In this document: in pieces, positions 1 to 5,600 of the stretch | Layout: each line of letters starts with the position of its first letter | How positions within the stretch are numbered: the first letter of the stretch is position 1 | Source: Prosthecobacter sp. | GTDB lineage: Bacteria; Verrucomicrobiota; Verrucomicrobiia; Verrucomicrobiales; Verrucomicrobiaceae | Direction of reading: 5' to 3' | Length of the DNA stretch: 6,010 bases | Assembly: GCA_020216965.1 (NCBI GenBank) | Contig: JAIWOJ010000157.1 | Coordinates: 1 to 6,010, forward strand | Made by a program: the position numbers and the translations under genes | The notes under the pieces: model-generated | What the model saw: only the letters and a program-made list of their open reading frames with translations | What the model was told of the DNA's origin: nothing | The model's database searches: none

Positions 1-1
1 A

Positions 2-145
2 GGCTGCGGCGGCAAGATCGCCCGCAACACCGTCCACCACACCATCGGCATGGCCCTCGGCTTTCGCGGCACGGATCACCTCCTCGAGCTGAACCACCTC
101 CACCACACCTCCCTCGGCATCGGCGATTGCGGTGCCATCCACCCC
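2..145 (+). pseudogene. Right-handed beta-helix (pectate-lyase-like) protein, interior fragment, truncated at its 3' side
   Basis: The plus-strand frame is open from the window edge and reads as parallel beta-helix rungs: an 'ARNTVHHT' rung, then 'GFRGTDHLLELNHLHHT', then 'GIGDCGAIH'. This matches the usual family pattern of 'N.iHh.. G.dHliE.N.iHh... sDaGAIy'. Such proteins are normally exported polysaccharide lyases, epimerases or hydrolases. The codons end almost always in C or G. The opposite-strand reading here is rich in Trp, Pro and Arg with a stop at 76-78, as expected of a shadow. Family-like sequence stops at about 142; beyond it the same frame stays open to 457 but only mirrors the minus-strand gene. 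The 5' part lies outside the window. The 3' part appears lost, by rearrangement or a chimeric join. The family call is by eye, and the exact right edge is uncertain by about 40 bases. Confidence 0.5.
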
Positions 146-366
146 GACTCCCAGGACCAGATCAGCGGCCACGGCTGCACGTTGGCCTCCCTGAAAATGC
201 TGTCCTTGTTCCGCTTTTCATACTTCTCGATCACCTCCGAGCTGACCACCCAGGGAGCCTTCTTCTCGAAGAGCGTCGGACTTGGCGGCGGCCCGGCGGC
301 CCGCAGCGGAAACACGAAGGCAAGCATGGCGGCGGCGACCAGGCTGGGAAGAAGGCGAGGAATCAT
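76..366 (-). pseudogene. 5' portion of an exported protein gene, truncated or disrupted
   Basis: Starting at the ATG at 366-364, the product opens with a clear signal peptide ('MIPRLLPSLVAAAMLAFVF', likely cleaved after 'LRAA'). A proline-rich linker follows, then 'LFEKKAPWVVSSEVIEKYEK' and 'RNKDSIFREANV', which looks like a genuine soluble N-terminal region. After about position 178 the frame turns into low-plausibility sequence (many Trp, Pro and Arg) and stops at 78-76, giving 96 residues. That tail lies antisense to the beta-helix fragment, so the true coding part probably ends between 180 and 142. An upstream ATG at 435-433 would add 23 residues before the signal peptide and is unlikely. 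The gene follows the esterase by 58 bp on the same strand. I do not recognise the family; the start resembles exported hydrolases of the PVC group. No Shine-Dalgarno sequence precedes the ATG. Confidence 0.5.
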
Positions 367-424
367 GGCTGGGCAGGAGGAGGGAGAGTGTGAGGTCAGC
401 GTGAGTGTCATGGCAGTGGCCGAA

Positions 425-1285
425 TCAGCGCGCAACCTTGGCGGACATGAAATCTAGCAGGGCGCGGCGCGCGGGGTCGTCTGGCTCGGCGATCTTGTGG
501 CCGACGCTGCCGTGCTCGCGGTCGGCGACTTTCAGCACGGTGACACGTTCGTTGCCGGTGCCGCGCAGCACGGCGGCAAAGTATTCGTTTTCCTCGGCGC
601 GCGCGGGCATGTCGCGGTCGGCGTAGATCAGCAGCATGGGCGCAGTGTCCTTGCGCGCGTAATGCGCCGGGGAGGCGTCGTCGGCGGTGACGGCGAACCG
701 GCCGCCCTGGCCGCGCTCGCCGCGCACGGTGTAGTGCGTCATGGTCTGGCCGCTGACGGGGATGAGTCCGGCGATGTCCTTTTGCGCGAGGCCATGCTTT
801 TCCAGAAACCGCAGGTCCATGCCGAGCATCAGCGTGAGATAGGCACCAGCCGAGTGCCCACCGATGAAGACCTGGCTGGCATCGCCCCCTTGCTCGCGGA
901 TGTGCTGGTGCGTCCAGGCCACCGCCGCAGCGGCGTCCTCAACGTAGGCGGGAAACATGGCCTTGGGGCTGAGCCGGTAGTCCGGCACGACCACGGCGAT
1001 GCCCGCCTCGGCCAGGCTGCGCGCGATCTTGACGGTGTCTTTGCCATCTTTGCTGCCGCTGGTGAGTCCGCCGCCGTAAAACCAGACCAGCGTGGCAAAG
1101 CCCTCACGCTTCGCCGGCAGATACAAGTCGAGCTGGCAGCGCTCGCGTTCGTATTCGGTGAGGTCCGCGCCGGACTTGTAGGCGATGTTCTGGATGGCGC
1201 TGACCGCCGAATCCTCGGCCTTCGTCGGCGACACGCTGATGTGGATGGCGGCAATGCACGCTACGGCAAGGAGGTGGATTTTCAT
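425..1285 (-). CDS. Exported alpha/beta-hydrolase (carboxylesterase / hormone-sensitive-lipase-like)
   Basis: This 286-residue serine esterase probably cleaves carboxylic esters such as acetyl or feruloyl groups on polysaccharides, outside the cytoplasm. Residues 1-23 form a signal peptide ending 'TKAE'. The oxyanion-hole motif lies at 69-73 (FYGGG), with Tyr70 in place of the usual His of HGGG. 'VVVPDYRLSP' at 98-107 is the typical strand-turn of this family. The nucleophile elbow is GHSAG at 143-147 with Ser145. The acid is probably Asp225 in 'YADRD' (Asp223 is possible), and the base is His258 in 'REHGS'. Length and motif order fit a complete single-domain enzyme of the BD-FAE / arylformamidase-like type. 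It lies 170 bp downstream of the Sde182-like gene and 58 bp upstream of the truncated gene, all in one direction. The fold and catalytic class are secure; the substrate is inference. The leader before the ATG is pyrimidine-rich and has no Shine-Dalgarno sequence. Confidence 0.92.
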   Translation of the reverse strand: MKIHLLAVACIAAIHISVSPTKAEDSAVSAIQNIAYKSGADLTEYERERCQLDLYLPAKREGFATLVWFYGGGLTSGSKDGKDTVKIARSLAEAGIAVVVPDYRLSPKAMFPAYVEDAAAAVAWTHQHIREQGGDASQVFIGGHSAGAYLTLMLGMDLRFLEKHGLAQKDIAGLIPVSGQTMTHYTVRGERGQGGRFAVTADDASPAHYARKDTAPMLLIYADRDMPARAEENEYFAAVLRGTGNERVTVLKVADREHGSVGHKIAEPDDPARRALLDFMSAKVAR

Positions 1286-1455
1286 GGCGGAAGAGAACGT
1301 GAAGCGTTTCAGCCATCACGCGCAATCTGGGATGAATCCTTTTTTCGGCGCGCGAAGACTTAGCGAGCTGATCCCGGCAAGTTCGCCAGCCATGCTTGCA
1401 CAAGCTTCGGCCACTTCGTGCTGGGGAAGCGTGCAGGTAAGATTGCATCGCCGAT

Positions 1456-2484
1456 TTATGGTCGGCACCACGACATGCGTTTGGCAAAATCGGCCTGAAA
1501 CGCTGGGCGGTGCTGGCTGATGACAGTGCGGGGGTCAAAGCCGTCACGCCCCGGCACATCGCGCCACCAGCCGTCGTCCTCGCGCTGGAACTGGCCGCCC
1601 CAGCCGGGCTTCGATGGGTCGTTGGGATCGTTGCCGCCGAGGGGCAGGAAGAAGAACCACGAGGGCGTGTCGCCCTCCTTCAGGCAGCCATGCTTGTTCG
1701 GTGCGGTGTAGGTTTTGGTAGGATACAGGGCTCCAAGCGGGCCAGCGGAAAGGACATGCTGCTTGACCCAGTCTCGGCTGGTGAGGGACTCGTCGCCGTT
1801 GAGATACATGCCGCGGTAGATGCCCTCGCGTTTGTCACGGCCCTCGGGGGCTTTGGCCAGGATGTAAAACATCCCAGGGAACTCCGTGCATATCCAGTCG
1901 GCGATGGCGTCCTGGTCGCCCACGTCATAGACGCGGAACTTGCGGGTGAAGACGCGCCAGCCGTCGCTGTCGCGCCCGTTCTTGGCGCTCCACAGTGCCT
2001 GGGCGAGGTCGGTCTGGCCGCCCCAGATGGCGATGTTCAGCGGGCGCTGGGCCGAGCCCGCGTCCATCAGTTCGACGAGCTTGCGCGAGCCCTCAGTGTC
2101 GTGGCCTTTGCCAATGAACTTGCGCCCCGCGCGTGGGTTGCCGGTGAAGATGCGGGCGTTGAGATCGGCGGCGGAAGGCCAGCCTTGGGCGTGTTTTTGC
2201 AGGTTGGGCAGCACCTTGCCGTAAGCGTCCACGATTTCACGAATGAGTTCCGGTTTGGTGACGGGGTTTTCGGCCTTGAAGTGATGGCTGGTCTGGGCGG
2301 TGGCGATGAGCGCCTCGATCTCGAACTCGTTGGCATAGGCCATGATGCGGATCATGGATTGCTGGTCGTCAGGGTCGCCACCAATGTCGGTGAGCACGGC
2401 GAGGCGAGGGCGCTCGGCCAGGGCAGGCTGGCAAAGCAGAGTGAGGAGAGCCAGGGTGCAAGCGAGGATCAGGTGCGTTTTCAT
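1456..2484 (-). CDS. Sde182-type (DUF1593) nucleoside-hydrolase-like exported protein
   Basis: The 342-residue product begins with a signal peptide (about 1-23, ending 'PALA'). It continues directly into 'LTDIGGDPDDQQSMIRIM' (31-48), the aspartate-rich calcium-site signature of the nucleoside-hydrolase fold (Asp33, Asp37, Asp39, Asp40) in its Sde182/DUF1593 form. Other family features are 'IWGGQTDLAQALW' (153-165), 'GDQDAIADWI' (189-198) and the late 'LPLGGNDPNDP' to 'GWGGQFQ' segment (280-300). Members were first noted as cellulose-binding proteins of polysaccharide degraders; they probably act on a glycosidic substrate, but the reaction is not established. The protein ends at 'DFAKRMSWC', where longer relatives continue into a C-terminal beta-sandwich domain, so this is a one-domain form. 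It starts 35 bp after the propeller gene stops, which suggests co-transcription. No Shine-Dalgarno sequence is visible. Confidence 0.9.
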   Translation of the reverse strand: MKTHLILACTLALLTLLCQPALAERPRLAVLTDIGGDPDDQQSMIRIMAYANEFEIEALIATAQTSHHFKAENPVTKPELIREIVDAYGKVLPNLQKHAQGWPSAADLNARIFTGNPRAGRKFIGKGHDTEGSRKLVELMDAGSAQRPLNIAIWGGQTDLAQALWSAKNGRDSDGWRVFTRKFRVYDVGDQDAIADWICTEFPGMFYILAKAPEGRDKREGIYRGMYLNGDESLTSRDWVKQHVLSAGPLGALYPTKTYTAPNKHGCLKEGDTPSWFFFLPLGGNDPNDPSKPGWGGQFQREDDGWWRDVPGRDGFDPRTVISQHRPAFQADFAKRMSWCRP

Positions 2485-2519
2485 GAATGGGGCAGGGCAG
2501 GCTGGGAGGCTTCAATGCG

Positions 2520-4712
2520 TCACGGCTTCCAGTGGTAGAGCACGACCTTGGCCTTGGCGTCGTCCTCGCTGAAGACCTGGTAGCTGCCGTCGGCGCGGCG
2601 GCGGGCGGTGATGCTTTCGCGCAGGTCTTGCAGGCCGATCTCGCCGACGCTCTCATCAGGCTCCAGGAAGCCGATGGTTTTGCCATCGCTGAGGCGCAGC
2701 ACGTCCACATGGCCCCAGCGTTGGCCAAGATCCTTGGAGCGGCCGGAATAGACCACGAAAGCATAGTCGCCCGCCACGTCGAAGCTGGCGGGCTCTGCGG
2801 ACTCGTGACCGCGCGCGGAGCCGGGAATGTAGGGCAGCACCTTTTGCCAGCGAAGGGCGCGCTCGCCGCTCCAGCGGTCGTAGCAGACCAGCACTGGCCC
2901 CATCGGTTTCCAATGCTGGTTCTTGTGCTCGCCTCGGCTGCCGGAGAGCAGCATCACGTCAGATGCGGGCAGGTAGCGCAGGCGCTGCACGCGGTCCAGC
3001 TCCGCTGGGTGAGGTTGCGTCTGGCGCTGGGCCAGGCTCCAGCGGGGCACGCCCTTGGGGTCGATCCCGCCGCAGGGCAGATGAAGGATGCCGCTTTTTA
3101 AAGTGGGCCGCCACAGGCCGCCGCGTTCGTCCACCCACCAGCCGTGGGCTTCGGGGTCGCGAGTGGGCAGCTTTTCAAACTCATCGTCGCCAATGCCGCC
3201 GTCGCCGTCGGCAGCGCGCCAGAGCCAGGCGGAGTCCGGCGGCTGGTTCTGGGGCCAGAGGCGCTTTTGAGCCACGCGCAGGGTGCCGCCGGAATAGAGC
3301 GCGCAGGGGATGGCCGTTTCGCTGGCCTCCTCGAAACGATAGACCTGAAGCGGTCCGCCATTCATCTCGGTGACGAAGAGAAAGCGCTGCCCCTCAATGC
3401 GGCGCACCCAGGCCCCGGCGCTCCAGATGTGGGTGCGCGGATCATCGGGGAAGCGTTCTGGATCGTAAGTCGTAGCAGCGTAACTCCAGCTCTCGCCGGG
3501 CCGTTTGCCGGGATGCCAGAGGAAGCGCTCCTCTTTGGTGAAAACCTGCGTGTCATCCGCAGGGTCGGCATCGGCCATGTCCACGAAGGTGATGCCATGG
3601 ACGCGCCAGGCGAGGCTCAGGTCGGTCTGGTAGGCTTCCAGGACGGTGCTGCCGCTTTGGCTGGCCCCACCGTGAGCGACGTAGAGGCCTCCTGCCGCGT
3701 CGAATCCGAGAGCCACGGGCCGGTGAAAGCGCAGATCGCCGTGCGTGCCGGGCTTGGCGCCGCCGGAGGCATCGTGGATGCCGCGCAGGGTGCCAATGCT
3801 CCCGGCCTGCTCCCGTTTGCCATCGACGAGGCGAAAGCCGACGAGGTTGGCGCGCCCTGGGGCGGCGTTGGCGACAAACACACGACCAACGGGATGCACC
3901 GCGAAAGCGGCAGGATGCAGCCCTTCATCGTCAAAACCAAGCCGTGTGACCTCCACCCCCTCCGGCGTGAAACAGGTGAGGCGCTGAAGCAGCACTCCCT
4001 GATCGCCATCCGTCTCCGGCACGCGGTGCAGCACCCACAGACGCCCCTGGGCGTCGAGCTGGAGCGGGCCTGGATGAGACACCTTCCACGAACGCTTCAG
4101 GCGCATCGTCTCCACGTCCAGCACCTGGATTTCCTGGTCCAGGGGATGGCTGACAAACAGCTCGTCCTCGCTGGCGGCAAGGCCGGGCAGATGGGCGTTG
4201 GCCTCGGCATCCGCCAGCTCCACGATGGGTAGATAGCAGCGTGGCAGGGTATCGCCTTTGCCTCCCTTGCCACCCTCGAAAGGGGCGGGACGGGAAAAGT
4301 CCTCGCGCAGCCGCCGCGACACGCCGAACCACTTCCGGCCTTTGGGCGGCCAGGTCTCCGGATCCTTCAGGCCACCGCCCTCGTTGTGCATCTGCTGGCC
4401 GATGAAAACATAGCGCGAGTTTGCCGTCACCGCGCGTCCTCCCATTTGGCCCCAGCCGTGCGTATGCCCAGCCTTGCCCAGGAGCCTGCCATCGCGAAAA
4501 GCCGAACAGTTTGCCCCGCCCTCCTCCCAAGGGACGTTGGTATAGACCGTGCCGTCCGGCGTGACATGGATGGCCGCGATGTCCTGCGGCACATGCCCTG
4601 CGGCACCAGGCAGCGTGTTGCCCAGCCAGTGCGTCAGGCAAGACAAGCGGGAAGGTGCTTCGGCAGCGGCGATCGAAAGGGTAGCCGCAAGCGCGGGCAG
4701 GAGGCGTCTCAT
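2520..4712 (-). CDS. Large exported beta-propeller protein, NHL/SMP-30-like, function unknown
   Basis: I choose the ATG at 4712-4710, giving 730 residues with a signal peptide (MRRLLPALAATLSIAAAEA). A TTG 21 bases upstream is in frame but falls inside the palindromic repeat. The protein is built of propeller-type blades in which a 'DxxGxLyV' strand recurs: 'IHVTPDGTVYTNV' (48-60), 'LQLDAQGRLWVLHR' (217-230), 'ALGFDAAGGLYVAHGG' (334-349) and 'VDERGGLWRP' (527-536). Glycine-rich 'PFEGGKGGKGDTLPRCY' (144-160) and 'HTHGWGQMGG' (83-92) look like family landmarks shared with hypothetical PVC-group proteins. Residues 500-511 resemble an EF-hand or dockerin-like calcium loop ('ADGDGGIGDDE'). No catalytic motif is evident, so ligand binding or a sugar-lactonase-like activity are both only possibilities. 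The gene sits 18 bp downstream of the REP array and 35 bp upstream of the Sde182-like gene. Confidence 0.87.
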   Translation of the reverse strand: MRRLLPALAATLSIAAAEAPSRLSCLTHWLGNTLPGAAGHVPQDIAAIHVTPDGTVYTNVPWEEGGANCSAFRDGRLLGKAGHTHGWGQMGGRAVTANSRYVFIGQQMHNEGGGLKDPETWPPKGRKWFGVSRRLREDFSRPAPFEGGKGGKGDTLPRCYLPIVELADAEANAHLPGLAASEDELFVSHPLDQEIQVLDVETMRLKRSWKVSHPGPLQLDAQGRLWVLHRVPETDGDQGVLLQRLTCFTPEGVEVTRLGFDDEGLHPAAFAVHPVGRVFVANAAPGRANLVGFRLVDGKREQAGSIGTLRGIHDASGGAKPGTHGDLRFHRPVALGFDAAGGLYVAHGGASQSGSTVLEAYQTDLSLAWRVHGITFVDMADADPADDTQVFTKEERFLWHPGKRPGESWSYAATTYDPERFPDDPRTHIWSAGAWVRRIEGQRFLFVTEMNGGPLQVYRFEEASETAIPCALYSGGTLRVAQKRLWPQNQPPDSAWLWRAADGDGGIGDDEFEKLPTRDPEAHGWWVDERGGLWRPTLKSGILHLPCGGIDPKGVPRWSLAQRQTQPHPAELDRVQRLRYLPASDVMLLSGSRGEHKNQHWKPMGPVLVCYDRWSGERALRWQKVLPYIPGSARGHESAEPASFDVAGDYAFVVYSGRSKDLGQRWGHVDVLRLSDGKTIGFLEPDESVGEIGLQDLRESITARRRADGSYQVFSEDDAKAKVVLYHWKP

Positions 4713-4730
4713 GGAATGGGTATTTGGCAC

Positions 4731-4795
4731 CAAGGAGCGGCGGTTTTCAACCGCCGGGCTTGGTTGAGTGGGCGGTTACAAACCGCCCTTCCTTG
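4731..4795 (+). repeat. Bipartite REP/BIME unit 1, downstream of the RAYT gene
   Basis: Two perfect 8-bp hairpins with 3-nt loops are separated by 13 bases. The first pairs CGGCGGTT (4738-4745) with AACCGCCG (4749-4756) across loop TTC. The second pairs GGGCGGTT (4770-4777) with AACCGCCC (4781-4788) across loop ACA. The outer ends CAAGGA (4731-4736) and TCCTTG (4790-4795) also pair. GGAG stands immediately before the first hairpin; read on the minus strand, the second is preceded by GGAA, the only departure from GGAG in the set. Confidence 0.92.
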
Positions 4796-4798
4796 TTC

Positions 4799-4867
4799 AT
4801 GGAGCGGCGGTTTCCAACCGCCGGGGTATGGTTAGAAGAGGGCGGTTAAAAACCGCCCCTCCTTGGG
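4799..4867 (+). repeat. Bipartite REP/BIME unit 2, adjoining the RAYT stop codon
   Basis: It has the same architecture as unit 1. CGGCGGTT (4805-4812) pairs with AACCGCCG (4816-4823) across loop TCC, and GGGCGGTT (4840-4847) pairs with AACCGCCC (4851-4858) across loop AAA. The 16-base spacer has almost no similarity to those of the other units. GGAG (4801-4804) precedes the first hairpin and CTCC (4859-4862) follows the second. The left flank reads CATGGAG instead of CAAGGAG, so the outermost pairing is partly lost. The transposase stop codon is 7 bp further on. Confidence 0.92.
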
Positions 4868-4874
4868 CTTCTGC

Positions 4875-5513
4875 TTAAACGATTGAGCATGCCAAGGGGG
4901 ATTCCTCAAGGAGGAACTCGCCAATGCCCAGGGCAGCTTTCTCTGGGTTGCGGCGGATGTAGCGGACGCAGTTGTGAAGGTGCGCGGGATCGCGGATGAT
5001 GCGGTCAAAGTAGTTCTTCATCCACAAAGATCCCGCCGCGCCGTTCGTGCGATGGATCTCGCGTGCGCTGAATCGCTTCCACGAGTGCACGATCTGCTCA
5101 AGCGTCCACTCTGGATGCAGGGTAAAGAGGCAGTGAACGTGGTTGGGGATGATGACGAAGCTGATCATCGCGCAGCGCTCTCCCTCGAAGTGACGCAATG
5201 CCCCGGCTACGACGGCTGCGTGGCGCGGGTCGCGCAACAGGCAGGAGCCATGGCCTTCATCCAGCCAAGCATCAAGGCGTCGAGAAAATAGCCGGTGATA
5301 CTCGGCTTCCGTCTCCTGGCTCCAGGGTTCGGGATGGAGGCGGGGCCACTGGTCGCGCTCGGCGTAGTGTGCATCGAGCAAGGATTTTGGGAGGGAGTCA
5401 GCCAGCCGCCAAGTGACGAAGTAAGTAGCACCCTCTTGCTGCCAATGCGGGAGCCGGTTGTGGGTTCGTTCGATCTCGCGCCAGGGTTTGAAGAAGCCCA
5501 GGTCCATGCTCAT
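4875..5513 (-). CDS. REP-associated tyrosine transposase (RAYT), Y1/HUH family
   Basis: This 212-residue single-strand DNA transposase belongs to the IS200/IS605 (TnpA, Y1) superfamily. The HUH motif is 'IIPNHVHCLF' (121-130) with His125 and His127. The C-terminal part 'SLWMKNYFDRIIRD' (162-175) followed by 'CVRYIRRNP' (182-190) is diagnostic of RAYTs; the nucleophile is probably Tyr185, with Tyr168 the conserved Tyr of the preceding motif. The N-terminal region 'LPHWQQEGATYFVTWRLADS' (21-40) and the 'HPEPW' and 'WLDEGHGSCLLRDP' segments are typical of the longer RAYTs of Verrucomicrobia and Planctomycetes; enterobacterial members are nearer 165 residues. The frame is intact, so the protein may be active. 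Start at the ATG at 5513; a second ATG two codons in (5507) is equally possible. It should recognise and cut the flanking REP hairpins, and is expected to be kept as a domesticated single copy. Confidence 0.93.
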   Translation of the reverse strand: MSMDLGFFKPWREIERTHNRLPHWQQEGATYFVTWRLADSLPKSLLDAHYAERDQWPRLHPEPWSQETEAEYHRLFSRRLDAWLDEGHGSCLLRDPRHAAVVAGALRHFEGERCAMISFVIIPNHVHCLFTLHPEWTLEQIVHSWKRFSAREIHRTNGAAGSLWMKNYFDRIIRDPAHLHNCVRYIRRNPEKAALGIGEFLLEESPLACSIV

Positions 5514-5520
5514 GCCCTAT

Positions 5521-5593
5521 CCCAAGGAGCGGCGGTTTTCAACCGCCGGGTCTTGCGCCAGCGGTGGGCGGTTACAAACCGCCCCTCCTTGGG
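5521..5593 (+). repeat. Bipartite REP/BIME unit 3, upstream of the RAYT gene
   Basis: This is the most complete copy, with perfect 9-bp outer ends CCCAAGGAG (5521-5529) and CTCCTTGGG (5585-5593). Inside, CGGCGGTT (5530-5537) pairs with AACCGCCG (5541-5548) across loop TTC, and GGGCGGTT (5566-5573) pairs with AACCGCCC (5577-5584) across loop ACA, with a 17-base unrelated spacer. It occupies nearly all of the space between the upstream gene's stop (5601) and the RAYT ATG (5513). As RNA it could act as a stability element or a weak terminator for the upstream gene, although no U-tract follows. Confidence 0.93.
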
Positions 5594-5600
5594 GGAGGGG

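Larger units (their letters stand above)
4731..5593 (-). mobile_element. RAYT cassette: transposase gene bracketed by bipartite REP (BIME-like) repeats
   Basis: A single transposase gene (5513-4875) is enclosed by three copies of a roughly 65-73-bp double-hairpin repeat: one copy 7 bp upstream of its ATG, and two in tandem starting 7 bp after its stop. All three copies have the same orientation. The cassette fills the whole space between two unrelated exported-protein genes, beginning 7 bp after the stop of one (5601) and ending 18 bp before the ATG of the next (4712). This is the classic arrangement of a REP-associated tyrosine transposase with its cognate repeats. No flanking target duplication is obvious. 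Confidence 0.85.

Noticed and set aside
1..126. Minus-strand frame reading 'VVEVVQLEEVIRAAKAEGHA', as a frameshifted continuation of the truncated gene
   Set aside because: Almost every codon starts with G, which is what appears opposite plus-strand codons ending in C. The plus-strand beta-helix motif explains the region better.
497..1363. Plus-strand open frame of 288 codons antisense to the esterase
   Set aside because: Shadow frame; the minus strand carries the intact GHSAG esterase with its full triad.
1394..1405. Palindrome GCTTG-CA-CAAGC in the gap before the esterase gene, as an operator
   Set aside because: A single short palindrome with no second copy and no recognisable promoter next to it; chance is sufficient. 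I found no convincing -35/-10 pair in 1286-1455.
1450..1466. Short inverted repeat GCCGA/TCGGC around the Sde182-like stop codon, as a terminator
   Set aside because: The stem is only 5 bp with a 7-nt loop and no following T-tract.
1510..2538. Plus-strand open frame of 342 codons antisense to the Sde182-like gene
   Set aside because: It mirrors the minus-strand gene in a GC-rich genome. The product is Ala/Val/Gly-rich with no motif, whereas the minus-strand frame has a signal peptide and family signatures.
3144..4232. Plus-strand open frame of 362 codons within the propeller gene
   Set aside because: No start context, no domain and no signal peptide. The composition is that of an antisense shadow, and the minus-strand propeller reading is continuous throughout.
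4710..4733. TTG start 21 bases upstream for the propeller protein
   Set aside because: It would place seven residues before the signal peptide and starts inside the REP repeat; the ATG at 4712 gives a proper signal peptide at the N-terminus.
4731..4867. CRISPR array
   Set aside because: The units are self-complementary double hairpins with inconsistent short spacers and sit beside a RAYT gene; there are no cas genes and no regular repeat-spacer period.
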